A stretch of 64,000 nt of DNA. Origin: Vibrio sp. RE86. Its GTDB lineage: Bacteria > Pseudomonadota > Gammaproteobacteria > Enterobacterales > Vibrionaceae. Where the stretch lies: positions 62,001 through 126,000 of the forward strand of contig NZ_VTXI01000011.1 of assembly GCF_013114545.1 (NCBI RefSeq), in the 5' to 3' direction. Positions 17,806 through 27,335 of the stretch are shown here, one piece after another (the first letter of the stretch is position 1; every line of letters starts with the position of its first letter). The position numbers were made by a program, and so were the translations under genes. The notes under the pieces were generated by a model that was given only the letters and a program-made list of their open reading frames with translations, made no database searches and was not told the origin of the DNA.

Positions 17806-19131
17806 ATGGCAAATAATAAACGTCTGTCAGCGTTAGTTTTAGCGGTCAGTAGCTTAACTCTTCCATCAGCGTATGCTGAAGAATCATCGGTACTTGGTGA
17901 GCAAGAGTGGGGTATCGCGGCAGTCTATCGTACAGCTTCGATTCCTTTTACGACAGGTGATGGTGATCAAACCGTCAGCACTTTCGTTCCGATGATGTAT
18001 TTTGAAAACGAGTATATCTTTGTTAATGGTCTAGAGGGTGGTGTACATCTTTTTGACAGCGAAGACGAGCAGTTTCAGTTCAATGCGTTAACTCGTCTAC
18101 GTTTTGTTGATATTCCAGCGTCGTCTCAAAATGCTATAGGTGGTGATGCGGTCGATTTCGGTGGTCAGGTGCGTTATCAAATTGATGACACATGGACACT
18201 TGATGCGGAATTGATGGCCGATAAAGACTTTCGTTTTCATGGCAATCTAACAGCAACGGGTGAATATGAGTTTGGTGACTGGGAACTTACCCCGCATGCG
18301 ACACTGCGCTATAAAGATGCTGACTTTAACAGTGAATACTATGCTTTTTCACTGGTGACAGGTGAACGTGTTGGGGCTGGTGTCGATCTCAATGTCGGGG
18401 TGAGTGCTCGCTACCATGTTTATGAAAACCTTTATCTACTGGGCGCAACCAGTGTAACCCGTCTGGACAATTCAGCGTATAACTCAGCTGCAATCGAAGA
18501 TAGGTATCAGGGAGAGTTCTTTGTTGGCTTTGGTTTCTTTAATGACAAAAGCAAACCACGTAAGTCTGAGCTGACCAATAAACGCTATATTCGAATTGCT
18601 CATGGCTGGGCCACGCCATCGAATATTGGTGATATCCTCAAGTTCAATTCAGAAAAAGATCCATACAACAACCAGATGACCTCATTCTTCTATGGTCACC
18701 CTTTAACGGATGAGCTGTTTGGTGTACCAATCGACATCTACTTTACACCAGGTATCGCGCATCACTGGTCGTCGGATGTACAGTCAGCCTCCACTGAGTA
18801 CATTGCTGCAATTAAGGCTTACTACACGGTTAACTGGCCAACGAAATGGCGCTTTGGTGTTGCAGAAGGTATGTCGTACATTGATAGCATCACCCATATC
18901 GAAGGTGCTGAGATGGAAGAGAAAGGCTATAACCCAAGTAACTTACTAAACTATCTAGACTTCTCGTTTGATGTAAATGTGGGCGATCTCTTTAATAACC
19001 GCGATCTTGACCGTATGTGGGTAGGTTATTCGATTCACCACCGAAGCGCGATCTTCGAGCAGGCATCGCAATATGGACGAATTAAAGGTGGTAGTAACTA
19101 CAACTCAATTTACGTCCAGTTTGATTTTTAA
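17806..19131 (+). CDS. Outer-membrane protein: MipA/OmpV barrel fused to a second beta-barrel domain
   Basis: A 441-residue protein with a Sec signal peptide (MANNKRLSALVLAVSSL, AxA site near residue 24). A TTG codon ten codons upstream is possible but gives no signal start. Residues 25-250 match MipA/OmpV (QEWGIAAVYRTASIPF, then alternating amphipathic strands). Residues 265-441 form a second set of strands beginning RYIRIAHGWATPSNIG and ending in an aromatic C-terminal Phe, as required for Bam insertion. The last strands contain YSIHHRSAIFE, reminiscent of the H-x-S of PagL-type lipid A deacylases, but the matching Glu is not obvious. Single MipA proteins are about 250 residues, so this is a double-domain form. 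Confidence 0.82.
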   Translation: MANNKRLSALVLAVSSLTLPSAYAEESSVLGEQEWGIAAVYRTASIPFTTGDGDQTVSTFVPMMYFENEYIFVNGLEGGVHLFDSEDEQFQFNALTRLRFVDIPASSQNAIGGDAVDFGGQVRYQIDDTWTLDAELMADKDFRFHGNLTATGEYEFGDWELTPHATLRYKDADFNSEYYAFSLVTGERVGAGVDLNVGVSARYHVYENLYLLGATSVTRLDNSAYNSAAIEDRYQGEFFVGFGFFNDKSKPRKSELTNKRYIRIAHGWATPSNIGDILKFNSEKDPYNNQMTSFFYGHPLTDELFGVPIDIYFTPGIAHHWSSDVQSASTEYIAAIKAYYTVNWPTKWRFGVAEGMSYIDSITHIEGAEMEEKGYNPSNLLNYLDFSFDVNVGDLFNNRDLDRMWVGYSIHHRSAIFEQASQYGRIKGGSNYNSIYVQFDF

Positions 19132-19150
19132 CGCCTCCTGAGCGAAATAA

Positions 19151-19182
19151 AAAGCCGTGAGTCTTTGACTCGCGGCTTTTTT
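19151..19182 (+). terminator. Terminator after the MipA-type gene
   Basis: Stem AGCCGTGAGTC / GACTCGCGGCT (one mismatch) with a TTT loop, followed by six T, 20 nt past the stop codon. Confidence 0.85.
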
Positions 19183-19270
19183 GTATCTGGATGATCAATT
19201 GGGCGTTTAGTCTCTGATATGTGATACAATTCACGCAGTTTTATCGATAAAGAAATAGATAGGTAACGCT

Positions 19271-22200
19271 TTGACTTCGTCACAGCCAAAAAAAACGACC
19301 GCACCTGACAATAACCCTCAGGCAAACAGCGCGGCGTCACTTCGTAAAGCACTCAGTCAGTGCATGATCAAAGACCGATTTCGTTTAAGTAAACGCATCG
19401 CAGGGGCAAGTAAAATTAACAAAGAAGCCTCTCGCAATGCTGTGTTTGACGAGATCGCTTTAGACATTGCTAAATCCATGATGGACGTGGAACAGCGTGG
19501 CAGTTATACGCCAACGATCGAATACCCAGAAATCCTGCCAGTCAGCCAGAAACGTGATGACATCGCTAAAGCGATTGAAGAGAACCAAGTGGTTATCGTT
19601 GCGGGTGAAACGGGCTCGGGTAAAACCACTCAGCTACCAAAAATATGTGCCGAGCTTGGCCGCGGTAAGTTTGGTCTAATTGGTCACACTCAGCCACGTC
19701 GATTGGCTGCTCGTTCGGTTGCCAATCGCATTGCCGAAGAGATGGAAACCAAGCTTGGTGAGTTTGTCGGTTATAAAGTTCGTTTTAACGATCAAATTTC
19801 TGACAATACGCAAATCAAGTTGATGACAGACGGTATTCTACTGGCTGAGATTCAACACGACCGTTTCTTAAATCAATATGACACCATCATTATCGATGAA
19901 GCGCACGAGCGCAGTCTAAACATCGATTTCATCTTGGGTTACTTGAAAGAGTTGCTTCCTCGTCGCCCAGATCTAAAAGTGATTATTACTTCTGCGACGA
20001 TTGACCCAGAGCGTTTCTCTAAGCACTTTAGTAATGCGCCAATCATTGAAGTGTCTGGTCGTACTTACCCAGTAGATACACGTTATCGACCTCTGCGTGG
20101 TGACGATGATGTGGAGCGAGACCAACTCGAAGGTATCTTTGAAGCGGTTGATGAGCTATGTGATGAAGGGTTAGGCGACATTCTGATTTTCATGAACGGT
20201 GAACGTGAGATTCGTGATACCGCTGATGCACTGGCGAAACGCAACTTAAAGAGCACAGAAATTGTTCCTCTATATGCGCGACTGTCGGCTGGTGAACAGA
20301 ATAAAATCTTCCAACCGCATACTGGTCGTCGCATTGTATTAGCAACCAACGTAGCGGAAACCTCGCTGACCGTTCCGGGCATTAAGTACGTTATCGACCC
20401 AGGTACAGCACGTATTAGTCGATACAGCTATCGTACTAAAGTACAGCGCCTTCCAATTGAGCCAGTTTCGCAAGCAAGTGCCAATCAGCGTAAAGGTCGT
20501 TGTGGTCGTGTCGCTGAAGGTATTTGTATTCGTCTTTATTCAGAGGACGATTTTAACTCTCGCCCTGAGTTTACCGATCCAGAAATTTTACGTACCAACT
20601 TGGCTTCCGTTATCTTACAAATGACGGCAATTGGCCTAGGCGATATTGAAGCATTCCCATTTGTTGAAGCGCCGGATAAGCGCAACATCCAAGATGGCGT
20701 AAAACTGCTTGAAGAGCTTGGTGCCATCAACGAGAAAGCGAAAGATACCGGTTCTCAAGGTGGTAAGAAACGCCTAACCGCAACCGGTCGTCAGCTTGCT
20801 CGACTGCCAATCGACCCAAGACTTGCTCGTATGGTACTTGAAGCGCCTAAGTATGGCGCACTAAAAGAGTTGATGGTGATTGCATCGGCGCTGTCGATTC
20901 AAGACCCGCGTGAGCGTCCTAGCGATAAGCAGCAATCTTCTGATGATAAGCACAAACGTTTCTTCCATGAGGAGTCGGACTTCCTGACGTTTGTGAACCT
21001 TTGGGACTACATTCAGAAACAGCAGAAGAAGCTATCGGGTAATCAATTCCGCAAGCAGTGTAAGCAAGACTACTTAAGCTACCTACGTGTGCGTGAGTGG
21101 CAAGATGTTTACTTCCAGGTGCATCAAGCGATGCGTGAAATGGACTTTAAACTTAACGACGAGCCAGCGTCTTACCAAGGTGTTCACTCTGCGATCTTAG
21201 TTGGTTTGCTTTCTCATATCGGTATGAAAGACCAAGAGAAAAATGAGTACCAAGGCGCTCGTAACGCTCGTTTCCACATCTTCCCAGCGTCAGGCCTTTT
21301 CAAAAAGCAGCCTAAATGGATCATGTCAGCGGAACTGGTCGAAACCTCGAAACTTTGGGGACGCATCATTGCAAAAATCCAACCAGAGTGGATTGAACCG
21401 TTAGCAAAACACCTAATCAAGCGCAGTTACAGTGAGCCACATTGGTCGAAGAAACGTTCAGCGGTGATGGCGCACGAAAAAGTGATGCTTTACGGGGTAC
21501 CCATTGTTCCTAAACGTTTGGTTAACTATGGCAGCATCGATCCAACGGTAAGCCGCGAAATTTTTGTTCGCAGTGCGCTGGTGGAAGGTGAGTGGGAAAC
21601 CAAACACGCGTTCTTTAAGCAGAACAGAAAACTGCTGCAAGAAGTTGAAGAACTCGAGCATAAATCGCGTCGTCGTGACATCTTGGTTGATGACGATGAG
21701 CTGTTTGATTTTTATGATCAACGTGTCGGTACCGAGGTCGTTTCAGGCAAACACTTTGATACTTGGTGGAAGAAAGCCTCAAAAGAGAACAGTGAACTGC
21801 TCAACTTTGAAAAAGAGATGCTGTTCAAAGGCGATGCAAGCCATGTTACCGATTTGGATTACCCGAACTTCTGGCACCAAAATGGCCTTAAGCTAAAACT
21901 GAGCTACCAATTTGAACCAGGTGAAGACAACGATGGCGTGACGGTTCACCTACCGTTACCTATTTTAAACCAAGTTGAACAATCGGGTTTTGATTGGCAG
22001 ATTCCAGGTCTACGCCACGAGTTGGTGGTGAGCTTGATTAAGTCATTACCAAAAACAGTGCGCAAGAACTTTGTCCCTGCGCCAAACTACGCCGATGCTT
22101 TCTTAGCACGTTGTACGCCAATGGAAGCACCACTGCTGGATTCTCTTGAGAAAGAGCTTCGCCGTATGACCGGTGTTGAGGTGCTGCGTGAAGAGTGGAA

Positions 22201-23215
22201 TCTTGAACAGATCCCTGACCACCTTAAAGTGACCTTCCGCGCTGTAGATCATCGTAACCGTAAGCTGAAAGAGAACCGCGATCTGCACGAGCTTAAAGAG
22301 AGCTTGAAAGATAAGGTTCAAGAGACCTTATCGAAGGTTGCTGACGATGATATCGAGCAAAAAGGACTGCATACTTGGAGCTTTGGTGAGTTGCCAAAAG
22401 TGTATCAGCAAAAGCGCGGCGGCTACGATGTGAAAGCCTACCCAGCGATTGTTGACGGCAAAGACAGTGTTGAAATCAAGCTGTACGAAACTGAGCATGA
22501 GCAAGTCACTGCGATGAAAGCCGGTCAGCGTCGTTTGATCTTGCTAAACGTACCGTCACCAATTAAATACTTACACTCTAATTTGCCAAACAAATCGAAG
22601 TTAGGTTTGTACTTTAACCCATACGGTAAGGTGCTTGATCTGATTGATGACTGTATCGCTTGTGGTATTGATAAGCTGATAGAGGAGAAGGGCGGTCTTG
22701 TTTGGCAGCCAGATGAATTTGAGCAGCTAAAAGAGCACGTTCGAGCTGAGTTGGGCGATACCGTTGTAGAGATCGCACAGCAAGTTGAGACCATTCTTAC
22801 CACGGCGTTCAACATCAATAAGAAGTTAAAAGGTAAGATCGATTTCACAATGGCGTTTGCTCTGTCAGATATCAAAGCTCAGATTGAAGGACTTATCTTT
22901 AAGGGCTTTGCCACTGAGTGTGGTTGGAAACGTCTGCCAAACATCTTGCGCTACATGAAAGCGATAGAGCGTCGAATGGAAAAGCTGCCAATCGATCCAA
23001 ATAAAGATCGCTTACACATGCTGAAAATTGAATCGGTCACTCAAGATTACAAAGAGTTACTTAACAAGATACCTAAAGGTGTTGCGATTCCTGATAATGT
23101 GCAGGAAGTTCGTTGGATGATAGAAGAATTGCGCGTAAGTTACTTTGCTCAGCAGTTGGGGACGCCTTACCCAGTATCAGACAAGCGAGTTAAAATGGCT
23201 ATTGACGCTTGCTAG
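19271..23215 (+). CDS. hrpA: ATP-dependent RNA helicase HrpA
   Basis: A 1314-residue DEAH-box helicase (E. coli HrpA is 1300). Motif I is GETGSGKTT (residues 112-120), motif II is DEAH (209-212), SATID follows, and the C-terminal RecA domain has AETSLTVPGIKYVID and QRKGRCGR. The long C-terminal part (after about residue 600) is the HrpA-type region that sets it apart from HrpB. HrpA rescues stalled ribosomes by acting on the mRNA and processes fimbrial mRNAs in E. coli. The start is a TTG with an AGGT-type SD a few nt upstream; no ATG fits better. A second, shorter relative lies at 55.7 kb. Confidence 0.95.
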   Translation: MTSSQPKKTTAPDNNPQANSAASLRKALSQCMIKDRFRLSKRIAGASKINKEASRNAVFDEIALDIAKSMMDVEQRGSYTPTIEYPEILPVSQKRDDIAKAIEENQVVIVAGETGSGKTTQLPKICAELGRGKFGLIGHTQPRRLAARSVANRIAEEMETKLGEFVGYKVRFNDQISDNTQIKLMTDGILLAEIQHDRFLNQYDTIIIDEAHERSLNIDFILGYLKELLPRRPDLKVIITSATIDPERFSKHFSNAPIIEVSGRTYPVDTRYRPLRGDDDVERDQLEGIFEAVDELCDEGLGDILIFMNGEREIRDTADALAKRNLKSTEIVPLYARLSAGEQNKIFQPHTGRRIVLATNVAETSLTVPGIKYVIDPGTARISRYSYRTKVQRLPIEPVSQASANQRKGRCGRVAEGICIRLYSEDDFNSRPEFTDPEILRTNLASVILQMTAIGLGDIEAFPFVEAPDKRNIQDGVKLLEELGAINEKAKDTGSQGGKKRLTATGRQLARLPIDPRLARMVLEAPKYGALKELMVIASALSIQDPRERPSDKQQSSDDKHKRFFHEESDFLTFVNLWDYIQKQQKKLSGNQFRKQCKQDYLSYLRVREWQDVYFQVHQAMREMDFKLNDEPASYQGVHSAILVGLLSHIGMKDQEKNEYQGARNARFHIFPASGLFKKQPKWIMSAELVETSKLWGRIIAKIQPEWIEPLAKHLIKRSYSEPHWSKKRSAVMAHEKVMLYGVPIVPKRLVNYGSIDPTVSREIFVRSALVEGEWETKHAFFKQNRKLLQEVEELEHKSRRRDILVDDDELFDFYDQRVGTEVVSGKHFDTWWKKASKENSELLNFEKEMLFKGDASHVTDLDYPNFWHQNGLKLKLSYQFEPGEDNDGVTVHLPLPILNQVEQSGFDWQIPGLRHELVVSLIKSLPKTVRKNFVPAPNYADAFLARCTPMEAPLLDSLEKELRRMTGVEVLREEWNLEQIPDHLKVTFRAVDHRNRKLKENRDLHELKESLKDKVQETLSKVADDDIEQKGLHTWSFGELPKVYQQKRGGYDVKAYPAIVDGKDSVEIKLYETEHEQVTAMKAGQRRLILLNVPSPIKYLHSNLPNKSKLGLYFNPYGKVLDLIDDCIACGIDKLIEEKGGLVWQPDEFEQLKEHVRAELGDTVVEIAQQVETILTTAFNINKKLKGKIDFTMAFALSDIKAQIEGLIFKGFATECGWKRLPNILRYMKAIERRMEKLPIDPNKDRLHMLKIESVTQDYKELLNKIPKGVAIPDNVQEVRWMIEELRVSYFAQQLGTPYPVSDKRVKMAIDAC

Positions 23216-23266
23216 GCATATTTATTGCATGACTATTAAGTATTGATCGGAAAATTGACTATACTG

Positions 23267-23294
23267 GCAGAGGTTTGCCGTTGCAGGCCTCTGC
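23267..23294 (+). other. Stem-loop just upstream of the first small barrel gene
   Basis: Stem GCAGAGG / CCTCTGC with a 14-nt loop, 25 nt before the start codon and just past a TATACT -10-like hexamer at 23260-23265. There is no T-run, so it looks like a 5' leader hairpin that could protect an abundant outer-membrane mRNA rather than a terminator of hrpA. Confidence 0.4.
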
Positions 23295-23319
23295 TAAAAA
23301 TAACTAGAGAAGGTTTATT

Positions 23320-23814
23320 ATGAAAAAGACACTACTAGCGCTAGCTTTAATCGGCGCATCAGCTACAGCTTCTGCGGATTCTTGGATTTACGGTAGCGCA
23401 AGTGTGGGTCAGGCGGATCTTGGTAACGAGTCTTCGACTTCTTACAATGTACACGTGGGTACAGGCATCCTTCCTTTCATCGGCCTTGAAGCGGGTTACC
23501 AAAACTTTGGTGAGTTTGACAACGTCAACTACGGCAACGTTACATTCAACAACCTTGAAGGTTCAGCAGTTTATTTTGCGGCTAAGCCAAGCATCGATTT
23601 TGGCCCACTGCATGTTTACGCAAAAGCAGGTCTGCACTCTTACGAGCTAACTGGCGGCAGCTTTAAAGAAGACGAAATCGACATGATGTATGGTGTTGGT
23701 GCAGAGTACTTTGTTATGGGCCCTATTTCTCTAGGTGCTAGCTACAATGTATTCTCGATGAAAGAAGAAGATGTGAAGAACTTCTCTCTTAACGCGACGT
23801 TCCATTTCCTATAA
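23320..23814 (+). CDS. Small outer-membrane beta-barrel protein (paralogue 1)
   Basis: A 164-residue protein with a clear signal peptide (MKKTLLALALIGASATASA) and alternating aromatic strands ending in NATFHFL, a C-terminal Phe-x pattern for outer-membrane barrels. Strands include GILPFIGLEAGYQNFG and KPSIDFGPLHVYAKAGLHSYEL. It looks like an eight-strand OmpA/OmpX-type barrel. It is clearly paralogous to the 174-residue barrel at 27.3 kb, and the two bracket an ABC exporter and a COQ8-like kinase. Function is unknown. It has its own terminator. Confidence 0.85.
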   Translation: MKKTLLALALIGASATASADSWIYGSASVGQADLGNESSTSYNVHVGTGILPFIGLEAGYQNFGEFDNVNYGNVTFNNLEGSAVYFAAKPSIDFGPLHVYAKAGLHSYELTGGSFKEDEIDMMYGVGAEYFVMGPISLGASYNVFSMKEEDVKNFSLNATFHFL

Positions 23815-23835
23815 TCTGAACGTTCAGTTAATCCC

Positions 23836-23864
23836 AAAAGCCTGACTTCGGTCGGGCTTTTTTG
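23836..23864 (+). terminator. Terminator after the first small barrel gene
   Basis: Stem AGCCTGAC / GTCGGGCT (one G-T pair) with a stable TTCG loop and a following T-run. Confidence 0.9.
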
Positions 23865-23996
23865 TCTCTGAAATTATCCCAAAACAGACTGAGCAATCGG
23901 CCTCAGCGCACACTATCGATGGGGATCACTTGCGAATATCAATTGCGCCCCAATAACTTAGTTATGAGTCTAAAAATCGAAACATAAGGCGTATTG

Positions 23997-25796
23997 ATGC
24001 AGTCTAATCCAAGCTTAGAGTCGGATGCCAACAGCGCAGATAGCAGCAAGAAGAACCTTGGCATACTGTTCGAACTTTTTAAATTTATCCAGCCATATCG
24101 ACTCAAGGTCTTTGCCGCCCTTATCGCATTGGTGGCAACGGCTTCATTGACGTTAACGGTAGGCCACGGCGTAAGAATCTTAATCGACCAAGGACTTGCA
24201 CAGCAGTCGACCGCAGAGCTCGGTAGCGCGATTGGCTTTATTCTCGTCATCACGTTACTGATTTCTATCGGTACGTTTTTTCGTTTCTATTTGGTGTCGT
24301 CAGTTGGCGAACGAGTCAGTGCGGATATTCGCTTAGCGGTGTTTAATCATGTGGTGACCCTCCACCCAAGTTATTTTGAGACGAACAGCAGTGGCGACAT
24401 CATGTCGAGAATAACGACGGATACGACCTTGCTACAAAGTATTATCGGCTCGTCTTTCTCTATGGCAATGCGCAGCGCACTTATGTGTGTTGGCGCCATC
24501 ATCATGCTGTTTGCCACCAATATTAAGCTCACCTTAATCGTATTGGCCTCTGTGCCGTTCATTCTTGTTCCAATTCTGTTCTATGGGCGAAAAGTGAGGG
24601 CTTTATCGCGCCAAAGCCAAGACTCGATGGCGGATGTGGGCAGCTACGCAGGAGAGGCGATCGAGCACATCAAAACCGTACAGAGTTATAGCAGAGAGGC
24701 TCATGAGAAAAGCCATTTTTCCACCGAAGTCGAAAAAGCGTACGAGATAGGGCGTAAGCGAGTAAAGCAGCGCGCCATATTGATTTCTGGGGTGATTGTC
24801 ATCGTATTCAGCGCTATTTCAGGCATGCTTTGGGTCGGTGGCAGCGACGTCATTCACGGCACTATGTCGGCTGGCGATCTTGGTGCGTTTGTCTTTTACG
24901 CCATAATGGTGGCTTCGTCGCTCGCGACCATTTCGGAAGTGATGGGAGAGCTGCAGCGTGCGGCAGGTGCGACTGAACGTTTGGTCGAAATACTTCAAGT
25001 ACAAAGTGATATTGAGGCTCCTGTTGCCTCCACATCAACTAAGCAGCCAAATGCCGCAGAAATCCGTTTTGACAACGTCGATTTTTACTATCCTTCGAGG
25101 CCTGATAGCGTAGCAGTGAAGGAACTCAACCTTACCGCGAAAGAGGGTAAAGTCTTAGCTTTAGTCGGCCCATCTGGTGCGGGGAAAAGCACGCTATTTG
25201 AATTAATGCAACGCTTTTACGACCCTCAAAAAGGTAAGGTCATGCTAGGCAATGTGGATATCAAAGAGTTGGCACCACAGGCGCTGCGAGACCAAATGGC
25301 ACTCGTACCGCAGCAGCCGGCATTGTTCAGTAATGATGTCTTCTACAATATTCGTTATGGCAACCCGGAGGCAACCGATGAGCAAGTCATTGAGGCTGCC
25401 AAAAAAGCGCACGCCCACGACTTTATTATGAAATTGCCAAAGGGATACAGTAGCTTCTTGGGTGAGCGAGGTGTGCGTTTGTCTGGGGGGCAACGACAAC
25501 GTATTGCGATTGCTCGAGCGATACTCAAAGATCCAAATATTTTGCTTTTAGATGAAGCGACCAGCGCGCTAGACAGTGAGAGCGAGCACCATGTTCAGCA
25601 AGCGCTTGAAGAGCTGATGAAAAATAGAACAACAATCATTATTGCCCACAGACTCTCTACCATTCAGCACGCAGATCAAATTGCGGTCTTTGATCATGGT
25701 GAGCTGGTGGATGTAGGCAATCACGCCCAGTTAATGGATAGTTGTCTGTTATACCAACGTTTAGTCGACTTACAATTTAAGCAGTTCTCGTCTTAA
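23997..25796 (+). CDS. ABC exporter, fused permease and ATPase (MsbA-related)
   Basis: A 599-residue half-transporter of the ABCB/MsbA type. Six membrane helices occupy about residues 30-310, then the ATPase domain with Walker A GPSGAGKST (near 390), signature LSGGQRQRIAIARA (near 494) and Walker B ILLLDEATSALD. The start is the ATG of MQSNPSLES; a TTG directly before it is an alternative. It probably forms a homodimer exporting a lipid or hydrophobic compound. It is not msbA itself, since no lpxK neighbour is present. The kinase gene starts 71 nt downstream, suggesting a joint role. Confidence 0.88.
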   Translation: MQSNPSLESDANSADSSKKNLGILFELFKFIQPYRLKVFAALIALVATASLTLTVGHGVRILIDQGLAQQSTAELGSAIGFILVITLLISIGTFFRFYLVSSVGERVSADIRLAVFNHVVTLHPSYFETNSSGDIMSRITTDTTLLQSIIGSSFSMAMRSALMCVGAIIMLFATNIKLTLIVLASVPFILVPILFYGRKVRALSRQSQDSMADVGSYAGEAIEHIKTVQSYSREAHEKSHFSTEVEKAYEIGRKRVKQRAILISGVIVIVFSAISGMLWVGGSDVIHGTMSAGDLGAFVFYAIMVASSLATISEVMGELQRAAGATERLVEILQVQSDIEAPVASTSTKQPNAAEIRFDNVDFYYPSRPDSVAVKELNLTAKEGKVLALVGPSGAGKSTLFELMQRFYDPQKGKVMLGNVDIKELAPQALRDQMALVPQQPALFSNDVFYNIRYGNPEATDEQVIEAAKKAHAHDFIMKLPKGYSSFLGERGVRLSGGQRQRIAIARAILKDPNILLLDEATSALDSESEHHVQQALEELMKNRTTIIIAHRLSTIQHADQIAVFDHGELVDVGNHAQLMDSCLLYQRLVDLQFKQFSS

Positions 25797-25867
25797 TGAT
25801 ATTCAAGGCAATGAGCTGAATAGACTCGATTTGCGTATACAAGGACGAATCCAAGAGAGAATTATTC

Positions 25868-27187
25868 ATGTCGATAAAAGAAACCAACATACCGACGCAC
25901 AGAGTGTCGAGGTTCGGAAAACTCGCATCATTGGCGACAAGAGTGGCAGGTAATGTGATTGCAGAAGGGACCAAACAGCTCGCTCAGGGGAATAGGCCTA
26001 AAGCAAAAGAGTTGCTACTTACGCCAACCAACATCGCTAGACTTACCGAGCAACTGGCTCATCTTAGAGGTGCTGCGATGAAACTTGGTCAGATGCTGTC
26101 TATGGATGCCGGTGATATTTTAGAACCAGAGCTTGCGGACATTTTGGCTAGGCTTCGCTCAGATGCAGACCCGCTTCCGGCAAAGCAGCTCAACCAAGTG
26201 ATGGAGCAAGCGTTAGGCGTTCAATGGAAAATGGAGTTTACTGCATTCAACTTTAAGCCGATTGCGAGTGCATCTATTGGTCAGGTACACCAAGCTTATA
26301 GTGATGCTGGTGAAAAGATCGCGGTCAAGGTTCAGTATCCGGGAATCAGAAAGAGTATTGATAGCGATGTCGATAATGTCGGCACTCTATTAAATGTCGT
26401 CGGTTTGATTCCAAAATCTGTCGACTACAAAGGCCTATTGGAAGATGCAAAAAAACAGTTGCATGATGAGGCCGATTACCAACGAGAAGCCGATTTTGCC
26501 GAGCGCTATCGATCTGCCTTAGCTGACAAACCTCAGTTTATGGTGCCAAACATTCACCGCACCATCACCTCAGAGTCAGTGTTAGCGATGGACTTTATTG
26601 AAGGGGTACCCATAGAGCAAATCGAATCACTCGATCAGGCTACCCGAGATGCGGTAATGCATCACTTGTTGGAGTTAATGTTTGATGAGCTGTTTGAATA
26701 CAAGATGGTTCAGACGGATCCTAACTTCGCAAACTACGTTTATTGTGAGCAAACGCGACGGATTGGTTTGCTCGATTTCGGTGCGACGAGAGAGTACAGC
26801 GACCGCATCAGTGAAGGGTATCGAGGAGCGTTTAAAGCGGTTGTGCAAAATGATGAGCAGGCTTTGAATCAATCACTCGAACAAATTGGTTTCTTTAGCC
26901 AAGATATTATGCCGCAGCAACGCCAAGCGATATTGAACCTAGTTAAACTCGCGTGCGAACCGATGTTAGTGGAGCAAGAATACGACTTCAAAGAGAGTGG
27001 ACTTGCTCAGCGGTTACGAGAAGCAGGAACGGTTCTAAGTATGGAACAAGACTATTGGCATACTCCCCCGGCTGATGCGCTGTTTTTGCATAGGAAAATT
27101 GGAGGAATGTATCTATTGGCTGCAAGATTAGGCGCTAGAGTCAACATTAGAAAGATATCCTTGCCTCACCTCGGCCTAAAAAGGTGA
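25868..27187 (+). CDS. ABC1/UbiB-family atypical kinase, COQ8/ADCK3-like
   Basis: A 439-residue UbiB-family protein. Family hallmarks are intact: KLGQ (residues 72-75), the A-rich loop ASASIGQVH (about 133-141), the lysine of VAVKVQYPG (K154), and LLDFGATREY. The metal-binding loop reads QTDPNFANYVY, like the QTDPNWSNF of eukaryotic COQ8/ADCK3, whereas bacterial UbiB proteins usually have DPHPGN. No C-terminal membrane helices like those of UbiB are evident. These proteins act as ATPases or kinases in isoprenoid lipid (ubiquinone) biology. The true ubiB should be elsewhere next to ubiE/ubiJ. Pairing with an ABC exporter suggests a role in lipid handling; this is inference. Confidence 0.9.
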   Translation: MSIKETNIPTHRVSRFGKLASLATRVAGNVIAEGTKQLAQGNRPKAKELLLTPTNIARLTEQLAHLRGAAMKLGQMLSMDAGDILEPELADILARLRSDADPLPAKQLNQVMEQALGVQWKMEFTAFNFKPIASASIGQVHQAYSDAGEKIAVKVQYPGIRKSIDSDVDNVGTLLNVVGLIPKSVDYKGLLEDAKKQLHDEADYQREADFAERYRSALADKPQFMVPNIHRTITSESVLAMDFIEGVPIEQIESLDQATRDAVMHHLLELMFDELFEYKMVQTDPNFANYVYCEQTRRIGLLDFGATREYSDRISEGYRGAFKAVVQNDEQALNQSLEQIGFFSQDIMPQQRQAILNLVKLACEPMLVEQEYDFKESGLAQRLREAGTVLSMEQDYWHTPPADALFLHRKIGGMYLLAARLGARVNIRKISLPHLGLKR

Positions 27188-27335
27188 ACGAATAGGGCGT
27201 TAATCAGTTTAGAGCTTGGGTGTTTTAAAAGTTCAATGTGGTCTTCTTACTCGACTTTCTATCAACATCTACAAAAATTCCACGCAAACATTGATTTAAT
27301 AGTATGTCGTTTTGTTTTAATGTCGGTGTTTAATA

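Noticed and set aside
23994..27187. msbA and ubiB identities for the ABC exporter and the kinase
   Set aside because: No lpxK or ubiE/ubiJ neighbours, and the kinase has a DPNxxN loop and no UbiB membrane tail; kept as family-level calls.
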